Source: Temnopleurus reevesii (Eukaryota; Echinodermata; Echinoidea; Temnopleuroida; Temnopleuridae). From it: a DNA stretch of 17,341 nt. Positions 1-8,956 of this stretch are shown here, piece after piece. The stretch lies in assembly GCA_036244855.1 (NCBI GenBank), contig BQKZ01001341.1, positions 29,043-46,383 on the forward strand, read 5' to 3'. A program made the position numbers and the translations under genes. The stretch's first letter is position 1. The number at the start of each line of letters is the position of its first letter. The notes beneath the pieces were generated by a model. That model was not told the DNA's origin. It was given only the letters and a program-made list of their open reading frames with translations, and ran no database searches.

Positions 1-247
1 GTTTTGAGAGCTGAAATGATTAATAAACATTTTACTTTTCTCTCTCCCGAGAGCGGGCGCTATGTCAATCATATCCAACAAGCATGGAAACTCTTCAATT
101 TCACGGTGCTTATGGTCGAGGTAATACGGTAATGATGCCCCTTGGGAAAGAGAATGCCCCTGTCCGGAAATTTGATTCATTTATTCCTTGTGAGTATAGA
201 GAATATTTGCGATCTGCTTCTTTTGGCCCCAAAAGCCAATAAAGAAC

Positions 248-250
248 AAA

Positions 251-282
<32 letters not shown>

Positions 283-286
283 GGGG
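248..286. repeat. Poly(A)27-poly(G)12 tract
   Basis: A run of 27 A is followed directly by 12 G. An AATAAA-like motif (AATAAAG at 238-244) lies just upstream of the A run, so a retrocopy tail is one possible origin. The exact lengths of such runs are often wrong in assemblies. Confidence 0.85.
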
Positions 287-825
287 CACACTATTTCTAA
301 TGTTGGGATGGGGGATGGGGTCACTCATCCCGCTCCTACCCTCCCCTCCCGTACGATGGCCCCTCGGCATGAGAAAGCGCATTGTTCAAAACATTTGTAA
401 AATTATGTCTTGTGAATAAGCGAAATAATTTGCGTTGTTTCTTTTCATTAAGAAAAGGATTTTCTTATACGCATGATATTTCGAGAGCACTTTCCCCTGC
501 ACACAGCCCCTGTGTTAGTGTGTATGCTGTCCCTTGGGCATGGGAATGATCCATTTCCGATGTTTCCAGAGAATGGACTCATTTATAAGTGAAAATTATC
601 ACAAAACCCCTTCAGGAAAAACATAAACACGTAAGTCATGCCACGTTCAAGGACCATTTTCACAGTACAGGAGACAATAATTTTAGAGGGTGCAAACCTA
701 ATCTTAAAGTAGGGGAAAAATGCACAAGTATGGCAATGCAACTTTAAAAAAGAATTAGCTTGCTACTAACCTTAATCTGTCCGGTAAGTGAGGAAAAGGG
801 CACATTTTATTCATGCTGGGAATAA

Positions 826-841
826 GGGGGAGGGGGGGGGG
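826..841 (+). repeat. G-rich tract
   Basis: A nearly pure run of G interrupted by one A. This is low-complexity sequence with no associated gene. Confidence 0.7.
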
Positions 842-1236
842 CAATTAAGAGCCTCCTGCTCCATCCCCGGTTCCGCCGCCGTTGCCTATCGTCTCATTTA
901 TTAAGGTGGCGTAAAAGAACGGAATTTTTTTTTTATTTATTTCTATATTCTGTTTTCACGAAGTCACGGGAGAAAAATTGTACTTGCATTGAAACGTGTT
1001 TATTCTATTCGCCAAAATGATGCCCTCTGAATTGTTGCTATGTTGATTATTGTCCTTCTTGCAACATTTCCATCGATCACTTAGTGCAAAAGACGAATTA
1101 TGCCATGCTATTTTTAATCGAGTAATTCTTGTAATTTTGTCTTATGATGTATATATAATCTTTACTTTCTTTTGTATGTTGTATATATTTTCATTTTTTT
1201 CCGTATTTCTTGTGCTAGCTTTTTATGACGGAAATA

Positions 1237-1256
1237 AAACAAACAAACAAACAAAC
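1237..1256 (+). repeat. (AAAC)5 microsatellite
   Basis: Five perfect AAAC units. A second, longer tract of the same motif lies about 1 kb downstream. Confidence 0.9.
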
Positions 1257-1323
1257 AATGATGTTGGCGATATATTCTGAACTACACTTGTAACATCTCA
1301 AGCCTAATTCCATTGGAGATATC

Positions 1324-1688
1324 ATCCGTCTTCTGGTCTTTTCACGAAGTGACGAGAGCCAAAGGGTATTCTTGCATGAAGACAACGAAATCCCCACATA
1401 GCGCCAATTCAACGGGCATCCTATCGATCAACGTAGTAATTCTATCGGAGGACGTCACGTCTCAATGGATTTGTGTAACAATACCTTCCAGCTCCCGTCA
1501 TTAGGGACCTATAGGGACCTTTATCATGTACAAGACGGTATGGCTGATCACAACGTTAGCTCTAAGGTCCGTTCCAGAAGGGTGCACCAACACAACACTA
1601 CTTCTTGAACGGACCTTAGCGCTAACGTTGTGATCAGCCATACCGTCTTGTACATGCTAAAGGTCCCTACTAACGTGAAAACACGGAC
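1324..1688 (+). mobile_element. MITE family 1, copy A, split by a second MITE
   Basis: This region is the reverse complement of the repeat at 2845-3040. Shared blocks include GACGAGAGCCAAAGGGTATT versus GACGGGAGCCAAAGTGTATT, then CATAGCGCCA and GGGCATCCTATCGA. The match breaks at about 1502 and resumes at about 1671 with CGTGAAAACACGGAC. The interruption is the hairpin element listed separately. With that element and one TA removed, copy A is 196 bp, the same length as copy B. TIRs start with an ATCCGTC/GTCCGTG-like sequence. No autonomous transposase is present, so the superfamily is not assigned. Confidence 0.8.
1504..1670. mobile_element. Hairpin MITE nested in MITE family 1
   Basis: An almost perfect inverted repeat. 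The arm at 1512-1574 pairs with 1607-1669 over 63 bp with two mismatches. After one more mismatch the stem continues for 5 bp (1576-1580 with 1601-1605), leaving a loop of about 20 nt. TA dinucleotides flank the element at 1502-1503 and 1671-1672, consistent with a TA target-site duplication. The left end carries an extra GGGACCTATAGGGACC duplication, so the left boundary could also be placed at 1512-1514. Arm identity above 95% implies a young insertion or conserved pairing. Confidence 0.8.
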
Positions 1689-1780
1689 GATATGACCGAA
1701 ATTCTTGGTCGACACCAAAAAGCAAAGGAGAGGAAATTCATGAGACGGTATACCTTTCATTGAACAGTTCTGTGCTCTTA

Positions 1781-1798
1781 CCCCCCTCCCCCCTCCCC
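1781..1798 (-). repeat. C-rich tract, G-rich on the minus strand
   Basis: Runs of C6, C6 and C4 are separated by single T. On the minus strand this reads as three long G runs, a possible G-quadruplex former. It may equally be ordinary low complexity. Confidence 0.6.
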
Positions 1799-2230
1799 TA
1801 AAATCAAATAAAATACAACAGACAAAACAGATTGATTTCCTAGCATTATTACAGTTTTTATGTTTGTATTAAAAAAAAAGGAAAATCCTGAAAACTCTCG
1901 CCTCATTCAATTTTAGGATTTTATTCGGTTTTCAGGAAACAATAAAAACAAATGAATTAATGAGCCAAGAACAATGCATTCATATAATTATTTTAATAAA
2001 ATCCCGGAATCTACAGTGCATTCTTCACAAGCTACATACACAAGACATGTTACAACCGTATTAACAATTTCTGAACTCTAATTATAATTTAATTCATCAT
2101 CAACCTGACTATTGACCACAGTATTCGCAAAAAAAAACCGGTCAAAATATCAACATACAATGAACTACGCCGCAAATTATAGAAAAAAGGGGGTAAATAA
2201 CAAGAACAGTGCAAAACCGATAATAACATA

Positions 2231-2261
2231 AAAACAAACAAACAAACAAACAAACAAACAC
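2231..2261 (+). repeat. (AAAC)n microsatellite
   Basis: About seven AAAC units in a row, followed by imperfect CAACAAC. Simple repeat only. Confidence 0.9.
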
Positions 2262-2844
2262 AACAACACTTTTGAGAGTATGGTAATACAGCTTCTTATT
2301 GAATTTTTAGATTAAAAACGGTAATGTATAGATCTGAAATATCACCATGCACTTGCGTTGAATGGAAGAAAATAGTAACAAACTTGAAGCTTGGGTAAGC
2401 GTCCTTTTGGATAACGTTCATGAAATTCTATAGGGAATAAAATTAATTGTTGTTCAGGTGATCATTGAATTTGCTATTCTGTCAGCAAAACGGTTGCCTT
2501 TTGAAACAAAAATTTACATTATTTACCTTTTCAAACAGGTCAGATAAATCCTGAAGTTTTCAATTTATTTTTGAAAAATATTCAGTTATTCACTACCTGT
2601 ATTGCAAACGTTTGCAAACTAACTTTCAAAATTAATAACCCGCGAACGAATCGTTTATTTTCTACTTGAACTTTGCTCAAATTTTCACACTTAATTTCAT
2701 TCTGGTTTGTATATTTTGTTGAGAGGTGAGTTTGTCGGATTCTGTAATGAATGGATTCTAATATTCTCCTACAACAATTCTTTTTAAGTAAAATAATATA
2801 ATTTGTTGTTGAAAAATCTAATTAGAGTTAACAAACTGTTAATT

Positions 2845-3040
2845 CGTCCGTTTTTTACGATGTGGCGGGAGCCAGAGGGCATTGTTACACAAAATTAGTT
2901 ACAAATTCATTGAAGCGCGTCCTTCTATAGAATTAACACATTGTTCGATAGGATGCCCGCTGAAATGGCGCTATGTCGGGATTTCTTTGTCTATATGCCA
3001 CAATACACTTTGGCTCCCGTCATTTCGTGAAAACACGGAC
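2845..3040 (-). mobile_element. MITE family 1, copy B
   Basis: An intact 196-bp copy in the opposite orientation to the one at 1324-1688. Its own ends are inverted repeats of about 45 bp. The left end begins GTCCGTTTTTTACGATG, and the right end read on the minus strand begins GTCCGTGTTTTCACGAAATG. Both continue into a shared GGCGGGAGCCAGAGGG-like block. It has no coding capacity. No clear target-site duplication is visible. Confidence 0.8.
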
Positions 3041-3247
3041 AAAGTTATAAAATATGTTGGGGATTTGGAAATGCATGAGCATACTATTTGAACTTCTTGG
3101 AGTCCATCCTTTAATTAGTAAACTCAAATCAATCCTGATATAATTGCAGAATGAAGAATTGAGATGTAACAGACTCAATTTCATAACAAAAATAAGGTCT
3201 CAATAACCAACGCAATAATATCTAACAAACTAATATAATTGTATAAT

Positions 3248-3381
3248 ATTGGATGGCAATAAATGGAATACCAGGGAATATTGCACGAGTTAGGGCAATA
3301 TTGCACGAATCGAAGATGAGTGCAATATTGGCCCTAACGAGTGCAATATTCCCGGTATTTCATGAAATGAAGCCATCCAAT
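3248..3381. mobile_element. Palindromic MITE (AATATTGCAC type)
   Basis: The ends ATTGGATGGC (3248-3257) and GCCATCCAAT (3372-3381) are perfect inverted repeats flanked on each side by ATAAT. Most of the interior is palindromic too. On the left it reads GGGAATATTGCACGAGTTAG and GGCAATATTGCAC, and the right half has the complements with a few mismatches and one small indel. The short frame across it reads only the hairpin and is not a gene. The ATAAT flank is a candidate target-site duplication, but the region is so AT-rich that chance is possible. Confidence 0.75.
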
Positions 3382-3445
3382 ATAATTATTATTATCTTTA
3401 CATATACCAGAAGGCTGGTCACTGCTTTGCGCAAGCGTAAAATTG

Positions 3446-3479
3446 AAGCCGTACAATATGGCTTAATATTGTACGGCTT
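3446..3479. repeat. Perfect 14-bp hairpin
   Basis: AAGCCGTACAATAT pairs perfectly with ATATTGTACGGCTT across a 6-nt loop (GGCTTA). It lies 65 bp beyond the palindromic MITE and shares the 'CAATAT' theme. It could be part of the same or a related element, or an independent foldback. No T-run follows, so it does not look like a Pol III product. Confidence 0.75.
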
Positions 3480-3489
3480 AAAACTCTCA

Positions 3490-6400
3490 TATAGATAATA
3501 ATTTCTTTTAATGGCTATGCATTGTAACAAACATTCTGAAGATTTACAAAACTTATTCTACATTTTCACCATCCTATTCACAAGTCGTTAAGGAGAGGGA
3601 AAAATATATATTCAAGGAAAAAAGATAAATTGTATGAATGTTAAAAGAAAACTGTTAAACTTACAAAAAAAATCTGTGTACATGTATTAAACAAAATAAG
3701 ATACTCAGCAGTAACAGATATGAAATCGAAAAATAATGTCAAGATATATGATGGTAAACATAATATTCCATGTATTTAGATGCTGAAAGTCTTTATTAGA
3801 ACTAATAAATGGCATTGCCAGAGCTCGGTCTTGCTAAATATGCGTACATGTATCTACAAACATCACCGATACAATTTAATGTGTCAAAATATCTGAAACT
3901 ATACACTTTATAAGTGAATTATCCAATATCAATTCTTTAGTAATCATAATAAGAAAACAAAAACAGCAACAAAAACACAACATCAAAAACACAACCAGTG
4001 TGTTTAACATCTTATCATCTAACATCTCATCAGTATTCATAATGTATCTTGCCAGAAAAATGTTTGAACAACACGAGTATTTCAGTCTCCTGAAGATGGT
4101 AAAGGTCGAAAGTTAGAAGCAACTCAAAATGTCTCTCCTTCGAGTCATAATTCTTAGTTTTGTTTTTGCACTCGTATATAATTGGTAATTCCATGCTATG
4201 GTGCATTCTTGAATATACTTCGGTGTTAAAATCAATGCATTTATTCTATTTAGGATTTTAGGTGCTATTGGTCTTCCACCATTCTGGTGTAGTAGATCAT
4301 GAACACTGAGTTGGTGTGAATTAACACCACTTTGCAACACAAAGACATTAATTATTTTGAAAAGAGAAAATCTGATTCATCTGGGTTGCTCGTTTTGAAA
4401 AAGTTTGCGACAAGTACAATATTCAACATGAGACTATATACAAATTGATGTAGAGAAAATAACAAGATGTGATAAAAACATTCTCTTATCCATCATAGAA
4501 CTCATTGGAACAATCCTCAATACAGGAATAAACTTACAAGCATTTTCTTAAAAATAAATTTACAAGTATGTTATTATAAACCTTTTTATAAATCTACACT
4601 TTCTTAAGCCAATAATTTCCATCGCTTTATAATATACTACTTGATCACTAGTACTATTTTGGCGTGTTTTTTTTTGCTTGTTACACCCCTGCAGGAGTAG
4701 TTACAGCTGATGTCCTTTAACTTTGCTTGTTTTGTTATAAATTTACCTAAATATCTTGCTATTCACCTCTTAAAGGGGAGGGAGCACACGATTTCAAATA
4801 GGTTGAGCGTCCCCAGGTCTCCAAACCCTGGGTGTACCAATATATAACGTAGGTTAAAGGATTGGATTAAATGCATTGGTTTACATAATGGTTATATAAA
4901 AGTTTTCAACTGCCAGTCTGTTAATAATATCTGGATATTTGATGTCATATTAAATCAATAGTATTGTACAAAATTGTCTTCTTTTAAAAAATACTAAATG
5001 CCAGGACCTAAATTTTATTTCAAAAAACTAATTGTGTAATTAACATGCTAACCTGTGAAAATATTAGGCTTCTAAATCAATCAGTGTTTTGAGAAAAGAC
5101 AGCCATAATGTAAAATACTGCCTCTCGAAACGCCTTGTCCTGGAATTATTGAATCATCTGACTCTAGGACTAACAATTCATTTTCGTGGACAATTTTAGA
5201 GCACATGAGCAAATCTCATTTCTGCATACATTGTTGGTTTTCAGTCCGTATGATAAAATATGCCAGACAGCTCGATTTGGGAAAATTTGAAGTTGCACAA
5301 CCACACTGAAAACTATTTAACTTCAAAGTTATTGTTTAATCCTTTTTGGAACTAAAATCTGCATAAATACAATACTACTGGAATCATTGTCCCAGAGACC
5401 CTACAATTTTCATAGAGAAAGTGGAACTTAATCTTTTTATTTGCTTATACACAAGGATAAATATGTCTTTAATTATTTCAACAAAGACGCTCTATTAACA
5501 AATCCCCACTAATGGTGAATGCAGAAAGTGTGCTCTTCCTTCTGCCATTAAAAACATATGAATCTATCTAATCATTGATCCTTTCTTATCTGACAGTCTA
5601 ACAGATATATGAACTTTACACTAAGCTTAAACATAAAAGGCAAGTATATACAAGTCTACATCATTTAGACCAAACATGAGGCCTGAGCAGCTGAGACAAA
5701 TCTGAGTACATAAAATCCATTTCCATGAGAAAACAACAACAATATTTACAAACCAATTTCACTATGTTCTTAACTTGATGCTTGAATGCATTCTATGCTT
5801 TTTAAATTCCTTCTATCACCTGATCATCCTGATCATTTCCCATTAGATTGGGATAGAAATCGGTCAGTAGAATCTCATAACCATTTGCATTATCATTTCA
5901 TTTGGCAATTGTCCTGATCAATACAAAATAGAGATTCAGAAAGACTGACTAAATTTCATGATCGGTGTTGGAAATGCACTTTGTTTTACTGTAGCTTTTC
6001 CTCAAACTACTTTACAATATGTTCATACTGATCAGGACAATCTGCTACAACTTTGATAATTTCGCAATACATTCAAATCAAACAAATAAATGAAAACAAA
6101 ACAAACTACCTACCATATTTTTCTGACAGGTATGGTCATAATAAGATCAAATATCAATTTACATCGGGCAGCCACTTGAGGTCTGACAAACTATGCTACC
6201 AGCAGGCCCCTGCAATATACATATAACTATTTCCCAAATTTATTACATTCATGCATGCACAAATACAATTTTCTACTCCTTTGGAAGTATTCCAGCAATT
6301 GGCCTCAAGGCCCTTGAATAAAAAAGAATGGTGGAAGTTCATATCTTATGATCAAAAGAACGACTATTATGGTTTACTTATAGCACAATATATTGAATGT

Positions 6401-6620
6401 TATCACATATCAATAAATCATTACTAACACAATGGTTTCAAACGTTGAATGGTAACAAATACATACAGTACATAATCATTGTTCATTGCTGCAAACAGAT
6501 ATAATATAAATACTTATACAAAAACTACAATATCTTTGGCATAACAAAGTTTATAATGATGAACAGGTGATCATACAAATGCCATGGCATAGCTGTGTCA
6601 ACAAAGTTTTAAGAATTCCA
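3490..6620. other. 3.1-kb AT-rich region without recognisable genes
   Basis: No coding exon, structural RNA or clear transposon terminus was recognised on either strand. Frames are short and carry no family resemblance. One 13-bp inverted pair is present (ATTGTCCTGATCA at 5908-5920 and its complement at 6029-6041). The stretch could be intergenic, intronic or a long UTR; the sequence alone does not decide. Confidence 0.5.
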
Positions 6621-7075
6621 CTTCAAATTTTCATATTAGACAAACGTGATAAAAGTCGAGTCGGAACAAAGTGACGGCGGTAAGACAACATGAAATGAAA
6701 TGCAATGTTGTTCAAAGATGATAATACTGTACATGAAGCTTCATGCGAGGTAGGGATATAAAAATAGAATTACATGAAAATACAAGCACCCCTGTAATTA
6801 GGTTAGATTAACAAAATGTCATCGTGGCAAGTGAAAGATACAAACAAATATAAAATATTTTAATTGATAAAGCTTTTAAAAGATTAAAAATCACACTTTG
6901 CTCTCAAAATATTTTTGAGCTTCATGCAGTCTTACTGATAAGTTTGAAAAAAAAAATCAGTCATAGCTAAGATAGATAGTAATAAAGTGTGTAGTGCTCA
7001 ATACCAATGAGAATATCATGTATCCTTAGAGAGAGGCAAGTGTGGATTAATTTATTTTCCCATGGAAATTAATGT

Positions 7076-7142
7076 CAGAAGTGGGAATTGAACCCTCGAC
7101 CCTGAGTATCTCAATCAAGAGAATCAACCACTAAACCCCCAA
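7076..7142 (-). repeat. tRNA-derived SINE fragment
   Basis: On the minus strand there is an A-box-like TTTAGTGGTTG followed about 30 nt later by GGTTCAATTCC (plus 7084-7094), which matches the Pol III B box at 10 of 11 positions. The order and spacing match a tRNA, and the A-box region is reminiscent of tRNA-Glu-type sequences. The acceptor stem does not pair and the T stem has a mismatch, so it is not a functional tRNA gene. A degraded SINE head is the best reading. Confidence 0.55.
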
Positions 7143-7492
7143 ATCATCATTCCTATCCAACACCTTTGGTCAAATCCTTTGATCCATTCTCTATTCATCT
7201 TATACAAAACAGAAACACAAACAAACATCATTTCCCTTTTCACAATGTGGCATTTGCCAAGGGCTAAAAGCTAGTAATTTTACCCAGCCAATTTTCATTG
7301 GATCTTCATGGGTGTTCATAATTAGACATATACATGAGTTGATAAGTATTTCACACCTAGATATCAAAGTCATTGCACATGTTCCCAAATTTGCATAGTC
7401 TAATGTATTTCTGATAAGGCACTAAGCGAAAATGGAGAATTCAAATATCAGTATAACATTGTAACCATCATAAGCATAATAAGAAGACTATC

Positions 7493-7639
7493 AGGGCCCG
7501 TTGCATAAAGCTTAAAATTTTGACAAACTTTTACATGTCATTAGGAATACTTGATTCTGATTGGCTGTTTCATGCCATTGTCATGGAAGTTAGCGTTAAT
7601 GGCAGAGTTGTCAGAAATTTGTTTCATGCAACAGGCCCT
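7493..7639. mobile_element. MITE with AGGGCCCGTTGCAT ends
   Basis: The left end AGGGCCCGTTGCATAAAG and the right end (minus strand) AGGGCCTGTTGCATGAAAC are inverted repeats, giving an element of about 147 bp. Short frames that cross it are artefacts. No clear target-site duplication is visible. Confidence 0.75.
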
Positions 7640-7770
7640 CGGGGAATTTCGCAGCAATTTTTACCTTCCAATTCATTGTCATTTAGGAATCAGATACTTC
7701 ACTACATCTGTTGGCGTGAATAAAATCAACCCATTACTTAATTCTGTGATTACCATATGTTTCTACAAGA

Positions 7771-7947
7771 AACACGATATAAACTATTTTTGAAAAATAA
7801 AGTTGGTCAAAGGAGAATAGATCCGTTTGCCGTGAATAGAACTGTGCGGACACAACGATGACAAGCCGGTTACAATTTGAATAGCATTACAAAGAACAAT
7901 TGAAATGGTGTTTGACTTTATTTTTCGAAAATAGTTTATATCGTGTT
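7771..7947 (-). mobile_element. MITE family 2 (AACACGATAT ends), copy 1
   Basis: The inverted ends AACACGATATAAACTATTTT extend for about 33 bp with few mismatches. The reverse complement matches the copy at 17094-17270 throughout, including the internal blocks TTTGTAATGCTATT and CTTGTCAT. Both copies are exactly 177 bp long. It has no coding content. The flanks AAGA and AAAG are not a clean duplication. Confidence 0.85.
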
Positions 7948-7955
7948 AAAGAAAC

Positions 7956-8138
7956 CCTGGTTCCAATTGCACAAAATAGTCTTTGCTATCCTCTTCTTGC
8001 TAAGACGTCATGAATTATTGTGCTATCCTCTTAACATAGACACAAACGTTGATATTTATATGTTATGAGGGAGCAACAAAAAATTAACATGTCTTAACAA
8101 GAAGATAGCTAGGACCATTTCATGTAATTGGCTTCAGG
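7956..8138. mobile_element. MITE with CCTGGTTCCAATTG ends
   Basis: Inverted repeats of about 55 bp. The left end reads CCTGGTTCCAATTGCACAAA; the right end on the minus strand reads CCTGAAGCCAATTACATGAA. Both continue through a CTATC(C/T)TCTTCTTG and AAGAC block. The element starts only 8 bp after the preceding MITE ends. An internal TGCTATCCTCTT block is repeated. Confidence 0.75.
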
Positions 8139-8154
8139 TTCTTGTAGATTATTG

Positions 8155-8188
8155 GTAAATACATTACATGTACATTACATGTATTTAC
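8155..8188. repeat. Short palindrome with internal direct repeat
   Basis: GTAAATACAT and ATGTATTTAC are perfect 10-bp inverted arms around a 14-nt centre. TACATTACATG is also repeated in tandem. No functional reading is supported. Confidence 0.6.
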
Positions 8189-8264
8189 TGAATTGACTGA
8201 CATTATGAGAAAAAAAAATTATGCTACTTTAATGCATCAACTAGCATGTTAAAAATGCATTGCA

Positions 8265-8412
8265 GGGCGGTGTTTCACCAAGATAAGAAAGATTTAAAAA
8301 ACGAATTTAAGATCGACCGGTATCCTTTCTTGTGCATAATAATTCATAATAGTGCGGGCATTCAGCGCAAGAAGTGAATATAGTCGATCTTAGACTTGGT
8401 GAAACACCGTCC
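8265..8412. mobile_element. MITE with GGTGTTTCACCAAG ends
   Basis: The left GGGCGGTGTTTCACCAAG and right (minus strand) TGGACGGTGTTTCACCAAG are inverted repeats. A second inverted pair lies inside: AAGATCGACC and GTCGATCTTA. The length is about 148 bp. Elements starting with a GGTGTTTCAC-like end are familiar from marine deuterostome genomes, but the superfamily is not assigned. Confidence 0.75.
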
Positions 8413-8629
8413 AGGACGGAATGATTTGTTTGTCCAAGAAAGAATGAAAATAAATTCAGAATTTCAAAACCATCCATGATGCCTCAGATTCCTAAATGAC
8501 AAGCAAAATGGCGTCACTTTTGTTCCGACTCGACCCTTGATCACGAATATCTAATCAAATTTCAGACGTCGTCGTCTTTCATCAGTGAGTCTGTTCAACC
8601 AATGGAAACATACTGGAGAGAGGGATGTG

Positions 8630-8858
8630 ATAGTCTGCCGTGACAGACTCTTTGCGTTTGGTTTCCCAATGTGCACAGTGCACAATACATATTCTGCAGT
8701 CAGAGACTACTTCACCGTGTGATGAATCGCTTCCCTTGGATGAGGAAGCCAAAACTTTACAAGTTAATGTAGTCTCAGATTGCAGACTCTGTAATATGAA
8801 CTGAGCTATTTGCATTGATTTCAACATCAAAAGACAATGGTCTGTGCCTGCAGACTAT
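8630..8858. repeat. Double inverted repeat, possible foldback element
   Basis: The outer arms ATAGTCTGC (8630-8638) and GCAGACTAT (8850-8858) are perfect, with a looser match extending inward about 20 bp. Inner arms at 8693-8710 and 8769-8786 match at 16 of 18 positions and centre on TCTGCA and GAGACTAC. The palindrome GTGCACAGTGCAC sits between them. The layout resembles a MITE of about 229 bp, but no target duplication is visible. Confidence 0.45.
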
Positions 8859-8956
8859 TAGGTGGCCATCTTTTGCGATATACATTGAAAATGAATGAGA
8901 GAAAATATGTCATACAGATGGAATTACGGAGGAGATATCTGCAGAGGTGGCAGAGA
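8837..8956 (+). CDS. Candidate first coding exon, unidentified protein
   Basis: An ATG frame of exactly 40 codons ends at a strong 5' splice site (AGA|GTGAGT, GT at 8957-8958), giving phase 0. The second half is basic and helix-prone (ELRRRYLQRWQR), vaguely like Sfi1-type Trp-containing helices; that resemblance is weak inference. The first 8 codons overlap the right arm of the inverted repeat at 8630-8858. The methionine at codon 19 (8891) is therefore an alternative start. The frame also happens to stay open through the proposed intron, ending at 9140-9142 after about 101 codons. I do not recognise a family, and a chance frame beside a chance donor remains possible. Confidence 0.25.

Larger units (their letters stand above)
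1..1234. other. Left-edge non-coding region
   Basis: No gene is supported here. The only frames are short and contain homopolymer-encoded runs or low-complexity hydrophobic stretches. The sequence is AT-rich with isolated GC-richer patches (roughly 480-560 and 840-890) that show no recognisable protein or RNA. Two homopolymer tracts inside it are listed separately. Confidence 0.6.
1700..2844. other. AT-rich non-coding stretch with simple repeats
   Basis: No supportable coding or RNA gene was seen. The stretch contains a C-rich tract (1781-1798, alternating C6/C6/C4 separated by T) and an (AAAC)n microsatellite. Otherwise it is AT-rich sequence without recognisable structure. Confidence 0.55.
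6635..8555. mobile_element. Possible 1.9-kb TIR element (non-autonomous)
   Basis: Left arm 6635-6678 and right arm 8510-8555 are inverted repeats. They share ATTAGA, CGTGAT, then GTCGAGTCGGAACAAA and GTGACG in the same order, with about 38 of 44 aligned positions identical and two single-base gaps. Just outside the arms are the direct repeats CAAATTTTCA (from 6624) and CAAATTTCA (8556-8564), a plausible but imperfect target duplication of 9-10 bp. Long TIRs with such a duplication recall Mutator-like elements, but there is no transposase, so this is inference. The interior holds a SINE fragment and four MITEs, which would be later insertions. Confidence 0.45.

Noticed and set aside
110..382. 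A 90-codon minus-strand frame
   Set aside because: Its centre is a polyphenylalanine run from the poly(A) tract plus prolines from the poly(G) tract; it has no family features.
3253..3498. An 81-codon plus-strand frame
   Set aside because: It lies almost wholly within the palindromic MITE and the adjacent hairpin, so the frame is incidental.
7076..7142. A functional tRNA gene
   Set aside because: A and B boxes are present, but acceptor-stem pairing is absent and the T stem is mismatched; a SINE fragment is the better call.
7520..7793. Two overlapping plus-strand frames
   Set aside because: They begin inside a MITE, overlap each other in different frames, and one runs into another MITE; no exon signals.
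8582..8830. An 82-codon minus-strand frame
   Set aside because: It coincides with the double inverted repeat at 8630-8858 and shows no family resemblance or convincing splice context.
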